Shown here: positions 22,375-33,840 of the stretch, in pieces
How positions within the stretch are numbered: the stretch's first letter is position 1
Layout: every line of letters begins with the position of its first letter
DNA from: Linanthus parryae
Lineage: Eukaryota; Streptophyta; Magnoliopsida; Ericales; Polemoniaceae
Length of the DNA: 64,000 nt
Direction: 5' to 3'
NCBI GenBank assembly: GCA_023055425.1
Contig: JALGPY010000009.1
Coordinates: 35,569,275-35,633,274, forward strand
Made by a program: the position numbers and the translations under genes
The notes under the pieces: model-generated
Database searches by the model: none
Told to the model about the DNA's origin: nothing
The model's input: only the letters and a program-made list of their open reading frames with translations

Positions 22375-25300
22375 TAGAGCCAATCTGGCGCATCTCGTAT
22401 GCCCATACTCCTAGTGTGCCCTTCATGCTTCCACTGCGTGAGAGGCTTCGTAAGTGGGTCTGACAGATTATCATCTGTAGGAATCTTGCATATCCGAACG
22501 TCTCCTCTATCGATAATATCTCGAATCAGATGAAACTTCCTGAGCACATGCTTGGACTTCTGGTACGATCTTGGTTCCTTTGATTGCGCGATCGCCCCAG
22601 TGTTGTCACAGAACAACTCCACTGGATCCGCAATGCTAGGGACCACACCAAGTTCAGAAACAAACTTTCTGATCCAAACAGCCTCCTTTGCTGCGCCATT
22701 TGCAGCAATGTACTCAGCCTCTGTTGTAGAATCAGCTACCGTCTCTTGCTTGGAACTCTTCCAGCTCACCGCTGCTCCATTCAGGCAAAACACATATCCC
22801 GATTGTGATCTAAAGTCATCTCTGTCAGTTTGGAAGCTTGCATCAGTGTAACCCCTTACACGCAACTCTTCCTCACCGCCAAATATCAAGAAAGCATCCT
22901 TAGTTCTTCTTGAGTACTTTAGGATGTTCTTGACAGCAATCTAGTGACTCTCACCCGGATTGGATTGGTATCTGCTTGTCATACTCAAAGCATATGACAC
23001 ATCTGGTCTAGTACATAACATGGCGTACATGATAGATCCTATGGCCGAGGCATAGGGAATCCTACTCATGCGTTCCTTCTCAATCCCATTGGAAGGACAA
23101 CCACTCTTCGAAAGAGTGATTCCATGTGACATGGGCAAGAATCCCTTCTTGGAATCTTGCATGTTGAACCGTTTCAACACCTTGTCGATATATGTACTTT
23201 GACTTAGGCCTAGCAACCTTTTAGATCTATCTCTATAGATTTTTATACCAAGTATATAGGCTGCTTCCCCTAAGTCCTTCATTGAGAAACACTTTCCTAG
23301 CCAATCTTTCACAGATTGCAGCATGGGAATGTCGTTTCCAATGAGTAGTATGTCATCCACATACAAGACCAGAAAAGCTACAGAGCTCCCACTAACCTTC
23401 TTGTAGACACAAGACTCATCTTCGTTTCTGATGAAGCCAAACTCTTTGACCACTTCATCAAAACGTCGATTCCAACTCCTAGAAGCTTGCTTCAATCCAT
23501 AAATGGATCGTTGCAGCTTACAGACTTTGTTGGCTTGCTTTGGATCCTCAAAACCCTCCGGCTGTATCATATACACGTCCTCGAGGAGATTCCCATAAAG
23601 GAATGTTGTTTTGACATCCATCTGCCAAATCTCATAGTCGTAGTATGCTGCAATTGCAAGTAAGATTCGGATGGATTTGGTCATTGCGACTGGTGAAAAG
23701 GTTTCATCATAGTCAATACCATGAATCTGTCTGAATCCTTTAGCCACCAATCGGCCCTTATAGGTAATCACATTACCATCCATGTCGATCTTCTTCTTGA
23801 AGACCCATTTGCACCCTATGGGCCGCGCCCCATCAGGTGGTTCCACCAAGGTCCATACTTTGTTGGTATACATGGATTCCATCTCGGATCTCATGGCTTC
23901 CAGCCACTTCTGAGAGTCTGGGCCATTCATGGCCTCCTCATAGGTAGTAGGCTCATCATCTATGAGCATCGTGTCACCGGAATCAGTTACGAGAAGTACA
24001 TACCTCTCGGGTTCCTGGCGCACTCTACTAGATCTACGAAGCTCTTGTGTTACCTGAACAGGTGGCTCCACAACTGCTTGTGATTCCTGTTCATGTTCCA
24101 TAATCGGTTCAGTGATTTGTGGTTCTTGAACTTCTTCAAGTTCTACATTCCTCCCACTTGCTTCTTTAGAGACAAATTCTCTTTCTAGAAACACGCCGGT
24201 CCGAGCAACAAACACTTTGTTCTCGGTTGGATTGTAGAAATAGTATCCCTTAGTTTCCTTAGGGTACCCCACAAATTTACACTTATCCGATTTAGGCCCT
24301 AGCTTGTCTGATTGTAAACGTTTTACATAGACATCGCAGCCCCAAATCCTCATGAACGACAGTGTGGGACGCCTCCCACTCCATATCTCGTATGGTGTTT
24401 TCATGACTGATTTAGATGGAACACGGTTAATGGTGAAAGCTGCACTTAATAGAGCGTAGCCCCAAAATGACAATGGAAGATCGGTTTGACACATCATAGA
24501 TCGAACCATATCCAATAGGGTTTGATTCCTCCTCTCGGACACGCCATTCCATTGTGGCGTTCCAGGTGGAGTGAGTTGGGACACGATCCCGCACTCTCTA
24601 AGATAGTCGTCAAACTCTTGGCTCAAGTATTCTCCTCCGCGATCCGATCGTAGAGCCTTGATACTTTTGCCAAGTTGCTTCACTACTTCATTCTTGAATT
24701 CTTTGAACATTTCAAAGGATTCGGATTTTTCCCTCATAAGGTACACAAATCCATATCTACTGTAATCATCAGTAAATGTAATGAAGTAGACATAACCACC
24801 CCAGGCTGGCGTGGCAAATGGCCCACATACATCGGTATGTATGAGCGCCAATTGCTCACTGGTCCTCTCACCTTTCTTATTGAAAGGGGACTTTGTCATT
24901 TTTCCCAATAAACAAGCCTCACATGTCTCATATGATTTCTAAATCAAATGAGTCTAGTAATCCATCCTTATGGAGTCTAGATACACGTTTCTCATTTATA
25001 TGGCCTAAACGACAATGCCATAAATAAGCAGGATTTAAATCATTTATTTTAATCCGCTTGGTATTAATGTTGTAGACATGATTGCTTAGATCAAGGACAT
25101 AAAGTCCATTAAATAATTGCGCACTAAAATAGTGAATACTATTCAAATAAAAGGAACAACAATTGTTCTTTATTGAAATAATAAAACCATTCTTGTCCAA
25201 ACAAGAAATAGAAATAATGTTTCTGCTCATAGCAGGCACAAAATAGCAATTATTTAATTCTAAAACTAATCCTGAAGGCAGAGATAGCTCGCACACGCCT

Positions 25301-25428
25301 ATGGCCAACGCAGCAACCTTTGCTCCATTCCCAACGCGCAGATCTACCTCTCCTTTAGCCAATCTTTTACTTCTCTTTAGATCCTGCATATTTCGACAAA
25401 TATGAGATCCACATCCAGTATCTAATAC
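22374..25428 (-). pseudogene. copia pol of unit 1, broken
   Basis: Same domain order as the intact pol of unit 2 (protease, integrase, RT with YVDD, RNase H) but interrupted. A Trp codon is changed to TAG at 22941-22943, between RT and RNase H. A one-base insertion near 24936 shifts the frame in the pre-integrase zinc region, giving an early stop at 24928. One RT change (VKTTFLYG for VKTAFLYG) is private to this unit. The remaining parts stay open at 22374-22940, 22944-24908 and up to 25428. It cannot yield a full polyprotein. Confidence 0.92.
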
Positions 25429-26355
25429 CTAAGATGTAGAGACAGTTAAATTGACATCTACAACAAAAATACCTGGTGGTGGTGGAATCACTATTCCAAG
25501 CCTCTTGTCCTCCAGATATTTTGGTCAGTTCCTCCTTCAGTGTCCAGGCTGACTGCAGTAGTGACATTCACCCTTAGTCATGACCTTGGCAATGCCACCA
25601 ACAGGCTTAAGGGCTGGTTCCTTGGACTTGGCAACTGACTTGCCTTTGCCCTTGGAGGAAGAGGCAAACCTTTTGCCCTTTTCTTTCTGCACCATCATAA
25701 TGGCCTTGCCCTTACCCTTGTTGATGCTCTGTTCAGCCGTCCTCAACATGTTGAGAAAATCTGGCAGTGGTTTAACGATCTTGTTCATTTTGTAGTTCAT
25801 AATGAACTGTCCATAACTCTTAGGCAACGATTGCAACACGAGATCGGTTGCCAACTCTTGGCCGACCTGGAACCCAAGCCGGGCGAGATTCTCCAAGTAC
25901 CCGATCATTCGGAGTACATGGGGTCCCACCGGGTTCCATTCTGCCAGATGACATTTGAACAGTGCCTTTGAGACCTCATACCTCTCTACCCTTGCCTGCT
26001 CTTGGAAGAGCTGCTTTAGATGTTCGATCATATCGACAGCATTCATGTTTTCGTGTTGCTTCTGAAGCTCAGAAGTCATGGTGCAAAGCATTAGGCAGGC
26101 CGCATCATTAGCGTCATCAAGACGCTTTTGATACGCCTTTAAGGCAGCAGGTGTCTGGTTCTCTGGACCTTCTGGAACATGCTCCTCTATTGCATACAGT
26201 TTCTTCTCTTGCTTGAGAACAATTCTCAAGTTTCTGTACCAATCAAGAAAGTTGGTTCCAGAGAGCTTGTCCTTCTCAAGGACAGATCGTAGGGAATGAT
26301 GTGAACTCAATGAGTTGTTTGCCATTTGGAATTCTACAAAAAGAAAAATACGCAA
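25429..26355 (-). pseudogene. copia gag of unit 1, two nonsense codons in the zinc knuckle
   Basis: Starts at the ATG near 26355; the more usual start MANNS lies ten codons further in. The Gag capsid domain (FLDWYRNLRIVLKQEKK, then CLMLCTM, then RYEVSKALFKC) is intact. In the CCHC knuckle CHYCSQPGH the next Trp codon is TGA (25537-25539), and the last Cys codon is also TGA (25525-25527). Both changes occur in unit 4 as well but not in units 2 and 3. The natural gag end is the TAG at 25429-25431. Confidence 0.92.
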
Positions 26356-28008
26356 GTTTTAGTATTTGTGAATTTTTGACTATATTTAATAATGGCTAGT
26401 TTATTAAATATAGCTCCCACTATTTTTCTACAGATTAATAACCCTCAAGATATTAATGCGGAAAATATCCTTATTTTTTCTAGTGGGCCAAGATCCATCT
26501 TTCATCTCCTTATGAGCTTGCTTTGGCAAGTCACCCATAATTTGACTACTTTAGGTAGGAACAATTCCAATTGCATCCCATATGCAACTCTTGGTTCAAT
26601 CGGGCAAATAACTCCTTATTTATCCATCCATATGGATAATCCCAATTGATTGCCTCTAGGTTTCTTAATCAAATTAATAGCCTAGTTGTGTTCAACCTCT
26701 TATCTAAACAATTGCACATTGTTACGTGCCATCGCATTCCATCATTATGAACCAAGTCGCCATGCTTTGGCACGCACGAACTTGATAAATAATGATGATA
26801 ATGAGTGTTTAAATAACGAGAAGGAAAGAACACAATATTTAAAATTTGAGGGATTTTAAATTCAATTTTTAATTGTTTTGTTGATCAATATCAACTAATC
26901 TATCTATTTGAGTTTGGGCACAACTCCAAATAATAGATCCGGGTTGTCTAATTATCTTATTATCCTAATTGCATGCATCATCCATACACCAACCACACAA
27001 ATAATAAGACAATAAATAAACAACCACAAAACAGAAATTAAACGTGATGTGGATATGGCCTTTTCTAGACTAAGATAATTCCAAGCCAATGGAATTATCT
27101 ATGAACCCTAAGCAAACACATCTCCATGCGTCTTGATCTCTTTGGTCCATCCTTCATAGTCTTGTGGATTGCTCCATGCTCCATGCTCCATCTTTTGTGG
27201 CTTCTTTGGCTTTGGGCTTCTTTTCTCCAATCTTGGCTAACAATCTAGTTTATCTAGCACTAGCTAATATCTATACTAAATAAAATAAATCTCACAAGTT
27301 GAGAAAAAAAATGGCACGCAGGCCATAAAACCCTAATTAATTATTACAATTAATTGATCAGCTCCCATGCCGTAAAACCAAACCACAAAATTAAACATCC
27401 ACATCAAACCACATCCTAAGGCCATATCCAATCACCATGCGATTTGCACATAAACAGTTAAAATCCAATTTTAACGCGCTTGGTCAATTTTAATTGATTT
27501 TAGGATTTCTAGGGTTAAAACGGTCCATGGGCCCAATAATCCAATTGCCCGGGCCCATTAAAGTGAACCATAAGGCCCTAGGGCCGGCCCGACCCAAAAC
27601 CCGCAAGCTAGGCCCGCGGGTTAGGGCCGCCCGGCCCCTTAGGGCGGCCAAGCTTGGGCGGCAAGCAAGGGGGGCGGTCCTTAGGGGGGCCGAACCTCCT
27701 CTTGGGGGTTGTTTCCAAAACAACTCCCTTGCTTGGAGCCCAAGTTTGGTTGTTTCCTTGTTTTGGGAGAACTCCTTCTTCCCCAAGGATGCCCAAAACC
27801 TAGATCTAAGATCCTAAAATTTCTCAAACTCACCAATTCATGCATCCAATGCAAAAATTGGATCTTGTTATGAGTAATTATTGACAAATTGCATCCCATG
27901 CTTGATTTGTCTTGTTTTACGCGATAAACAATCAAATTTAGGTGTAAACAACAAGAATGTAACTCATAAACTACGTTTATGCTCTATGACCTGTGGCTCT
28001 GATACCAC
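26356..28008 (-). other. leader and primer binding site of unit 1
   Basis: Non-coding 1.65 kb. It contains a GC-rich, palindrome-rich section (about 27530-27730) and the primer site at 27996-28007. The minus-strand hairpin with the GTTGTTT/AAACAAC stem lies about 280 nt after the primer site. Small open frames on both strands are composition effects. Confidence 0.8.
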
Positions 28009-28952
28009 GATAGGGTTTTGATTCATGGATCGCGCAACGGAAGCATAATCAAACAAATAACCATGCAAAACCCTCCAAGGATCACAAGTCTAGATGCATA
28101 ACGATAGTGAAGGTAAGAAATCATAAACACACCTTTGGGTTCTCCTTGATGACTTCAAACGCGAATAATGTCACGTTCTCCATAGTTGATCCACGCCTAG
28201 AGTTGATCCTAGATCTCTCAAACTCCTTGGTGCTAGCCCGGATTAGGAAGAGGATGAAGGAATCACGCAAAACGAGACAAAAGAGGGGCTTCGGCCCTCT
28301 TTTGGCCGACGGGGTGAGGGCGGCGGCAAGGGGGTCGGGTCGGCCTCCTTGTTGCTTGCTCTCTCTCCTTTTGTTCTCTCCCACTCTTGTTATGTTCACT
28401 AATGAGCATAAGTTATGAGGAAGGAAGGAAGGAGGGTCCTTTATATAGTCCAACAACTCCTTGTTAACTACCTAAAGGACTTATTCTAGTCCAACTAGAA
28501 TTCAATTTAGTCCCTTCCTTGCAAATTAGTCCCTACTAAGTTTGCAAGGTTTTGCAAAGTGATCCTTCTAATTAATTAATCCAATTAATTAATTCCCAAA
28601 TCTAGTTCAACTCTATGTAGCGTGTGACCCCATAGGTTCTATCTAGTTGGTAGCAACTATTTGCTAATATGGAGCAGTTTCTAGCAAAACATCCATTCTA
28701 GTCAACTAATAGAATAGTCATCTTGACAACCTTTGTCCAAGTAATTGTCTCATCCCTTTGCCTCCATATCCGGATTGGACACGAGACATACAAGTCACAC
28801 TCGTATATCCAATCCATAGTTTCTCGATCCATGGGAATAGCCTTATTCGTGCAAATAACATCAATATCATATATATTGATTTATTTGAGTCTGGCCAGAC
28901 ATTCTATAAGCACTATCCCTCGAGTGGCCTAGGATATTTGCTCCCGTTATGT

Positions 28953-28957
28953 GGGAG
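28953..28957. repeat. left target duplication of element E (GGGAG)
   Basis: Repeated at 33338-33342. The undisturbed LTRs have it once. Confidence 0.95.
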
Positions 28958-29791
28958 TGTGAGGTCCCCCGTCTATAAATTGGGGTACATTTATTTATTT
29001 TAACGTTAACAATACATTGTGTTCCACAATTGTTTAATTGTGAAAAAAAAAAATATTGATTACTATGTATTTTATTAATACTCGTGAACATTAATTTGTG
29101 ACAATATGTGATGTAAATTCACAATAGGTATAACTATACATATGATGTATTAGTAAAGTGTGGCAGTCCAAAATGTCATTTTAACAAATTATGGGATGAC
29201 TTGAAAAGTCTCAAAATTTCAATGACTGGTCATAGTTATCTTCCGTGCCAGCAAACTAATATGAATTTGCTTAGTCACACGCCATGTGGCCACAAGGAGA
29301 GGAAGACCAATATTCAGGAAAAGAAAGATTTCTTGTTATGGTATTTTGGGGGAAGAGATTCTGTCAAGGAGTTTTTTTTGGACTTTGGAAGGAGATGAGC
29401 CAAAGTTAACTTCAGAGAGTTGAGAAAGTTCTTGGCATGTAAGGCTCCTTCAGCTTAGCTAGCTTAACTAGCTGAGGTACTGGTTCTTTATTTCTTCTCG
29501 TTGTTACTTTTTTCCCATTTTTTGTGTGGAAATATTGAAGTTGGATAGATTATGTGGACTGGTGTTACTTTGATGAGATAGAAATTTGTCTGAGATTGGT
29601 TGTTCTTGTGACTTATCTGGCACCAGTTTGCCGAAGGTAGTGTTCTTGGAAACTATCTCAGTTGTTTCAAAGGACTAGTATATCCATCCGGAGGAGTTTC
29701 TGGATGTCTATAAGTGTCAGACATGATGACAGTAAATCGTGATTTTTATTTGATAAACATTTTATAGTTAAAGGCGGAACGGGTTGTTACA
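28958..29791 (+). repeat. 5' LTR of element E (834 bp)
   Basis: TGTGAGGTCCCCC to GGGTTGTTACA, followed by the primer site. It contains a small CACAATT/AATTGTG hairpin near its start. Confidence 0.93.
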
Positions 29792-32502
29792 AATGGTATC
29801 AGAGCCGAGACCCAACCAGAAGTATAATAGCGTATCTTGGACTGAATAAGTGTTGTGACGGGTGTAGGTAGGAGGGAGCCGTAAAAGTGGTGTGCACTCA
29901 TATGAGTCACTACACTGCCTAACTTTTGATACACAATCGTTTACTGCTTGGGTGATGGAGGAAATGTCTAGTTCTCAAATGAAAATTTTCTGATAGTGAA
30001 AAACTGATGCTTATTTCATAATTAAGCGAAATGTTTCTATTGAATTTTTAGTTTGCATGGGGATGAGGAGATTCTCACTGTTTTACATAAGTGTAAATAA
30101 TAAATGTTAATTTATCTTTTTGGGTTTTGTAAACTTGGTTAGAAAGTTGATCGACATGCTTATGTGACTTGCGAAAGAATCTCTATGCTTTATACTTTTC
30201 TTCTTGAGATTTTGTTGTGAACTGTTGTTAGGGTGGGCAAATGAAATATTCTTGGGTGTCTCAACTATATTGAGTAAGTAGGTAGCAGTGTAATTTTTTT
30301 TTTGAGGAAATGGGTAGCCATGTAATTTGACTTTGGCTTTTTGTAATTCATATGGGTGAATTACATTTTAAAATTACGAATGTGTTTTCTTCTAAAAAAA
30401 AAAGAAAACATGAACTTTTCAGACTAATTTCTATAACTGGGTAAATGGTGAAGCCCCAAATTTTTGAAAATAATGATAATTAAAATAGAGTTATGATTAA
30501 GCTTATTTTAGTAGTTGTTCCAAAGTGAATACTTAGTGGTTTCTATGAGGAGAAATGAAATTGATTCCTATATAAAACTTGTGTTTGTGAGAAAAATTAA
30601 AGTGTAGATACTTGTGAAAAGCTTATGTATTATCTTGTTGTTAAATTGTGGACTTTTGATGATATTTTTGTGAAGAAAAAACATATTTAGTTTCATGTGA
30701 TGTAAAAAAAAAATGGAACTTGTGGTAAGTGTGATATTCTATTATGAAGAAGATGAGGGGTTTACAGAAAATCAAGAAAAAAAATGGCTATCAGCCTTTT
30801 GTACTTATATAGTGCCATATTGCCACATCCAGTTTGCTTTTATGGGATGGATTGCTAACCATGAACTTACTTTTTTTACTCGGTTAGCTAGTTATCAACA
30901 TTTTTCCTCCTTAAAAGGAAACTCGAATATATGATAATTGCGTGTGCTTGGCTGTGGAGCCAAGTGAGAGGGAGATAAATTTTAGAATGAACAACTAGAA
31001 TAATTTAAGCAAGAGGAAGTGGATACTAACATCTCTTACTTCCTAGAGAACTATTGCACAAGAGAATTAAGAGGAAAACATAGAGGATTAAAGTAAACAG
31101 TTTTGTGGAGCTCGTTTGATTTTGTTTTAGAATTGTGTTTATCTTGTCCCATTGACTTCTATGTTAATCATTGTTTACTTAAGGGGTTCAAGTGAGAAAC
31201 AAGTAGAAGAGAGAATCCCAAATAAAGTACAAATGAACTTCATGTCCAGAGTGTTTAACAATGAGTTTTTAGTTGCTTTGTAAGCTCCATTTTTTTTCTC
31301 TGTTCAAGGAGTTGGTTGATCACGTACGGAGACTCGTTCGACAAATTTAATTTGTCATTTTATGGAGTCTCTTTCTTTTATCAGAGGTAGGGAATATTTA
31401 CTTCGACTGTATTTACTGTGTATTCGACTATATAATGTACCATATATTCTGATAGTACTTCAAAGTGTTATAGCAATCTGATGATAGTTGGGTGAATTTT
31501 TTTGTAGATGGTGTCGTCCAAGTTGTATCATTATGCATATAATTGTTATATATGACTTTCTTATAGTGTTACCTCATTAAAAGAGATGTGTTCCGCTTAT
31601 GTGAGTGGTTGAAAATGGGCTAGTTTATTTTTTTTTTCTATTGAAAGCCACGTAATGTGTTGTTATAAGCGAAAAATATATTCACTTCAGCATTGGTTGA
31701 TTCTAAACCGTATTGGCGAGGTGATTTTCGTCTAATACTGGTGATTCTAAACTGTATTGGCGAGGTGATTTTCGTCTAATACTGGTGATTCTAAACTGTA
31801 TTGGCGAGGTGATTACCGTCTAATACTGGTGATTCTAAACTGTATTGGCGAGGTGATTACCGTCTAATACTGGTGATTCTAAACTGTATTGGCGAGGTGA
31901 TTACCGTCTAATACTGGTGATTCTAAACTGTATTGGCGAGGTGATTTTCGTCTAATACTGGTGATTCTAAATTGTATTGGCGAGGTGATTACCGTCTGGT
32001 ACTAGTGATTCTAAATTGTATTAGAGGATGTGATTTTTCATCTACTACTGATAATATGTTAAAAACATGTATGTTAATGATAGACCGATTGACAATACAT
32101 TTTTATAATGATTATATACGGCTGACTACATTTGTCATTGCCTTGTTGGAAAGTTGTTTAGCATACTCGTGTGTTCTACAGGTGTGTCTGCGAGTAGCAA
32201 ACGATCGAGATAAATGGTGTTTACATCGTATAATCAACATCTGTATTAAACCCATGAACGAGGTCACAAAAATTAACTTTTAGGTTGGAAACTCCGATAT
32301 TTTGTAAGTCACTTGGGTTGTTTCATGTAACAATTGTTTCAAAATCTGTAGAATTGGTCATTATGATGTTCGACTAGTATAAATTTGTAAGTAAGAATTG
32401 GTTTCTTGCTGAGATATTGTGGGTTTTTCTATGTGTCAAGATGACGTGTCGATAACGGTAAATGCAAATTTCGAGACGAAATTTTTTTGAGGTAGGATAG
32501 AT
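29792..32502 (+). other. non-coding internal region of element E
   Basis: AT-rich, with stops in all frames and no recognised protein. Primer site at 29794-29805, tandem 44-bp repeats at 31697-32047, and a weak purine tract (TTGAGGTAGGATAGAT) at the right end. Confidence 0.8.
31697..32047 (+). repeat. 44-bp tandem repeat, about eight units, in element E
   Basis: The unit begins GTGATTCTAAACTGTATTGG and ends TCTAATACTG. Unit starts are 31697, 31741, 31785, 31829, 31873, 31917, 31961 and 32005; the last is degenerate. Two sub-variants differ at one place (GATTTTCG or GATTACCG). Units abut with no spacer, so this is not CRISPR-like. Confidence 0.93.
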
Positions 32503-33337
32503 TGTGAGGTCCCCCGTCTATAAATTGGGGTACATTTATTTATTTTAACGTTAACAATACATTGTGTTCCACAATTGTTTAATTGTGAAAAAAAAAAAAT
32601 ATTGATTACTATGTATTTTATTAATACTCGTGAACATTAATTTGTGACAATATGTGATGTAAATTCACAATAGGTATAACTATACATATGATGTATTAGT
32701 AAAGTGTGGCAGTCCAAAATGTCATTTTAACAAATTATGGGATGACTTGAAAAGTCTCAAAATTTCAATGACTGGTCATAGTTATCTTCCGTGCCAGCAA
32801 ACTAATATGAATTTGCTTAGTCACACGCCATGTGGCCACAAGGAGAGGAAGACCAATATTCAGGAAAAGAAAGATTTCTTGTTATGGTATTTTGGGGGAA
32901 GAGATTCTGTCAAGGAGTTTTTTTTGGACTTTGGAAGGAGATGAGCCAAAGTTAACTTCAGAGAGTTGAGAAAGTTCTTGGCATGTAAGGCTCCTTCAGC
33001 TTAGCTAGCTTAACTAGCTGAGGTACTGGTTCTTTATTTCTTCTCGTTGTTACTTTTTTCCCATTTTTTGTGTGGAAATATTGAAGTTGGATAGATTATG
33101 TGGACTGGTGTTACTTTGATGAGATAGAAATTTGTCTGAGATTGGTTGTTCTTGTGACTTATCTGGCACCAGTTTGCCGAAGGTAGTGTTCTTGGAAACT
33201 ATCTCAGTTGTTTCAAAGGACTAGTATATCCATCCGGAGGAGTTTCTGGATGTCTATAAGTGTCAGACATGATGACAGTAAATCGTGATTTTTATTTGAT
33301 AAACATTTTATAGTTAAAGGCGGAACGGGTTGTTACA
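32503..33337 (+). repeat. 3' LTR of element E (835 bp)
   Basis: Matches the 5' LTR apart from one extra A; followed by the GGGAG duplication. Confidence 0.93.
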
Positions 33338-33840
33338 GGGAGGGGCAAATCCTCTCTACGTCCACTACGATCTCTAAGCTTGCTTCTCATTGTATCCAGT
33401 ACACGGTTTTATAACTACCCAGTCACGGTGTAGCGTTTAACGCTACCAAGATCACAATGATCCACAACTAGAATATCTAGTGACTTCAAGTCTAAGGATG
33501 ACAATACCATGGCACCGCGAGAAGCACTTGTGACTCAACATAACATGTATGTAGCCTTCTCGGAGATGGGTCAATCCAGTGCAACATTCCGTAATGCACA
33601 CCTATGTGTTGGATCGTGATATCTCCATATCAATCCAACCCCATACTAGTCTATAGATGATTGTCCCATTAATCATTATACTTGACTAGGGATATTTAAG
33701 ATAAACAACACAATTGTAAATCTAAGGACTTCATTATATTAAATATCCAATAAATAATAAATGAATTTTCTAGCCATATACAAATTCATACTAAACTAGA
33801 TTGCCTCTAAGGCATCTATTCCAACAGTCTCCCACTTGCA

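Larger units (their letters stand above)
28958..33337 (+). mobile_element. non-autonomous LTR retrotransposon E (4380 bp)
   Basis: LTRs at 28958-29791 and 32503-33337 with primer site 29794-29805 (TGGTATCAGAGC) and target duplication GGGAG. The 2.7-kb internal region has no Gag, protease, RT or integrase; the longest frame is 103 aa (31972-32283) with no known motif. The end of the internal region (TTCGAGACGAAATTTTTTTGAGG, split here as TTCGAGACGAAA plus TTTTTTTGAGG) and the LTR end GGGTTGTTACA resemble Tekay/Del-type gypsy elements, so a chromovirus is the likely helper (inference). The LTRs differ visibly only by one A in a poly-A run, so it is the youngest insertion in the window. Confidence 0.88.
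28009..33826 (-). repeat. LTR2, shared by units 1 and 2, split by element E
   Basis: LTR pieces 28009-28957 and 33343-33826 add up to 1433 bp once E and one GGGAG are removed. The first two bases are GA instead of TG, so the end that must be TG/CA for integration is mutated in this LTR only. It carries the ACACGGT and GGAGCAG variants like LTR3 and LTR4. TATA box 28440-28447. Confidence 0.93.

Noticed and set aside
23721..24083. Plus-strand open frame of 120 codons inside pol, present in every unit
   Set aside because: Shadow of the RT-linker frame on the opposite strand; its persistence follows from the similarity of the units.
26392..26649. Plus-strand open frame of 85 codons in the leader, repeated in units 1-3 and in copy 0
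   Set aside because: It is antisense to the element, loses its start in unit 4, has no known motif, and its conservation is explained by the conserved leader.
27494..27817. Pro/Gly/Arg-rich open frames on both strands of the GC-rich leader
   Set aside because: Overlapping frames on both strands caused by GC-rich palindromic sequence; the counterpart in copy 0 is not conserved as a protein.
31697..32047. CRISPR-like array
   Set aside because: Repeats are directly adjacent with no spacers, in a plant retrotransposon; plain tandem repeat.
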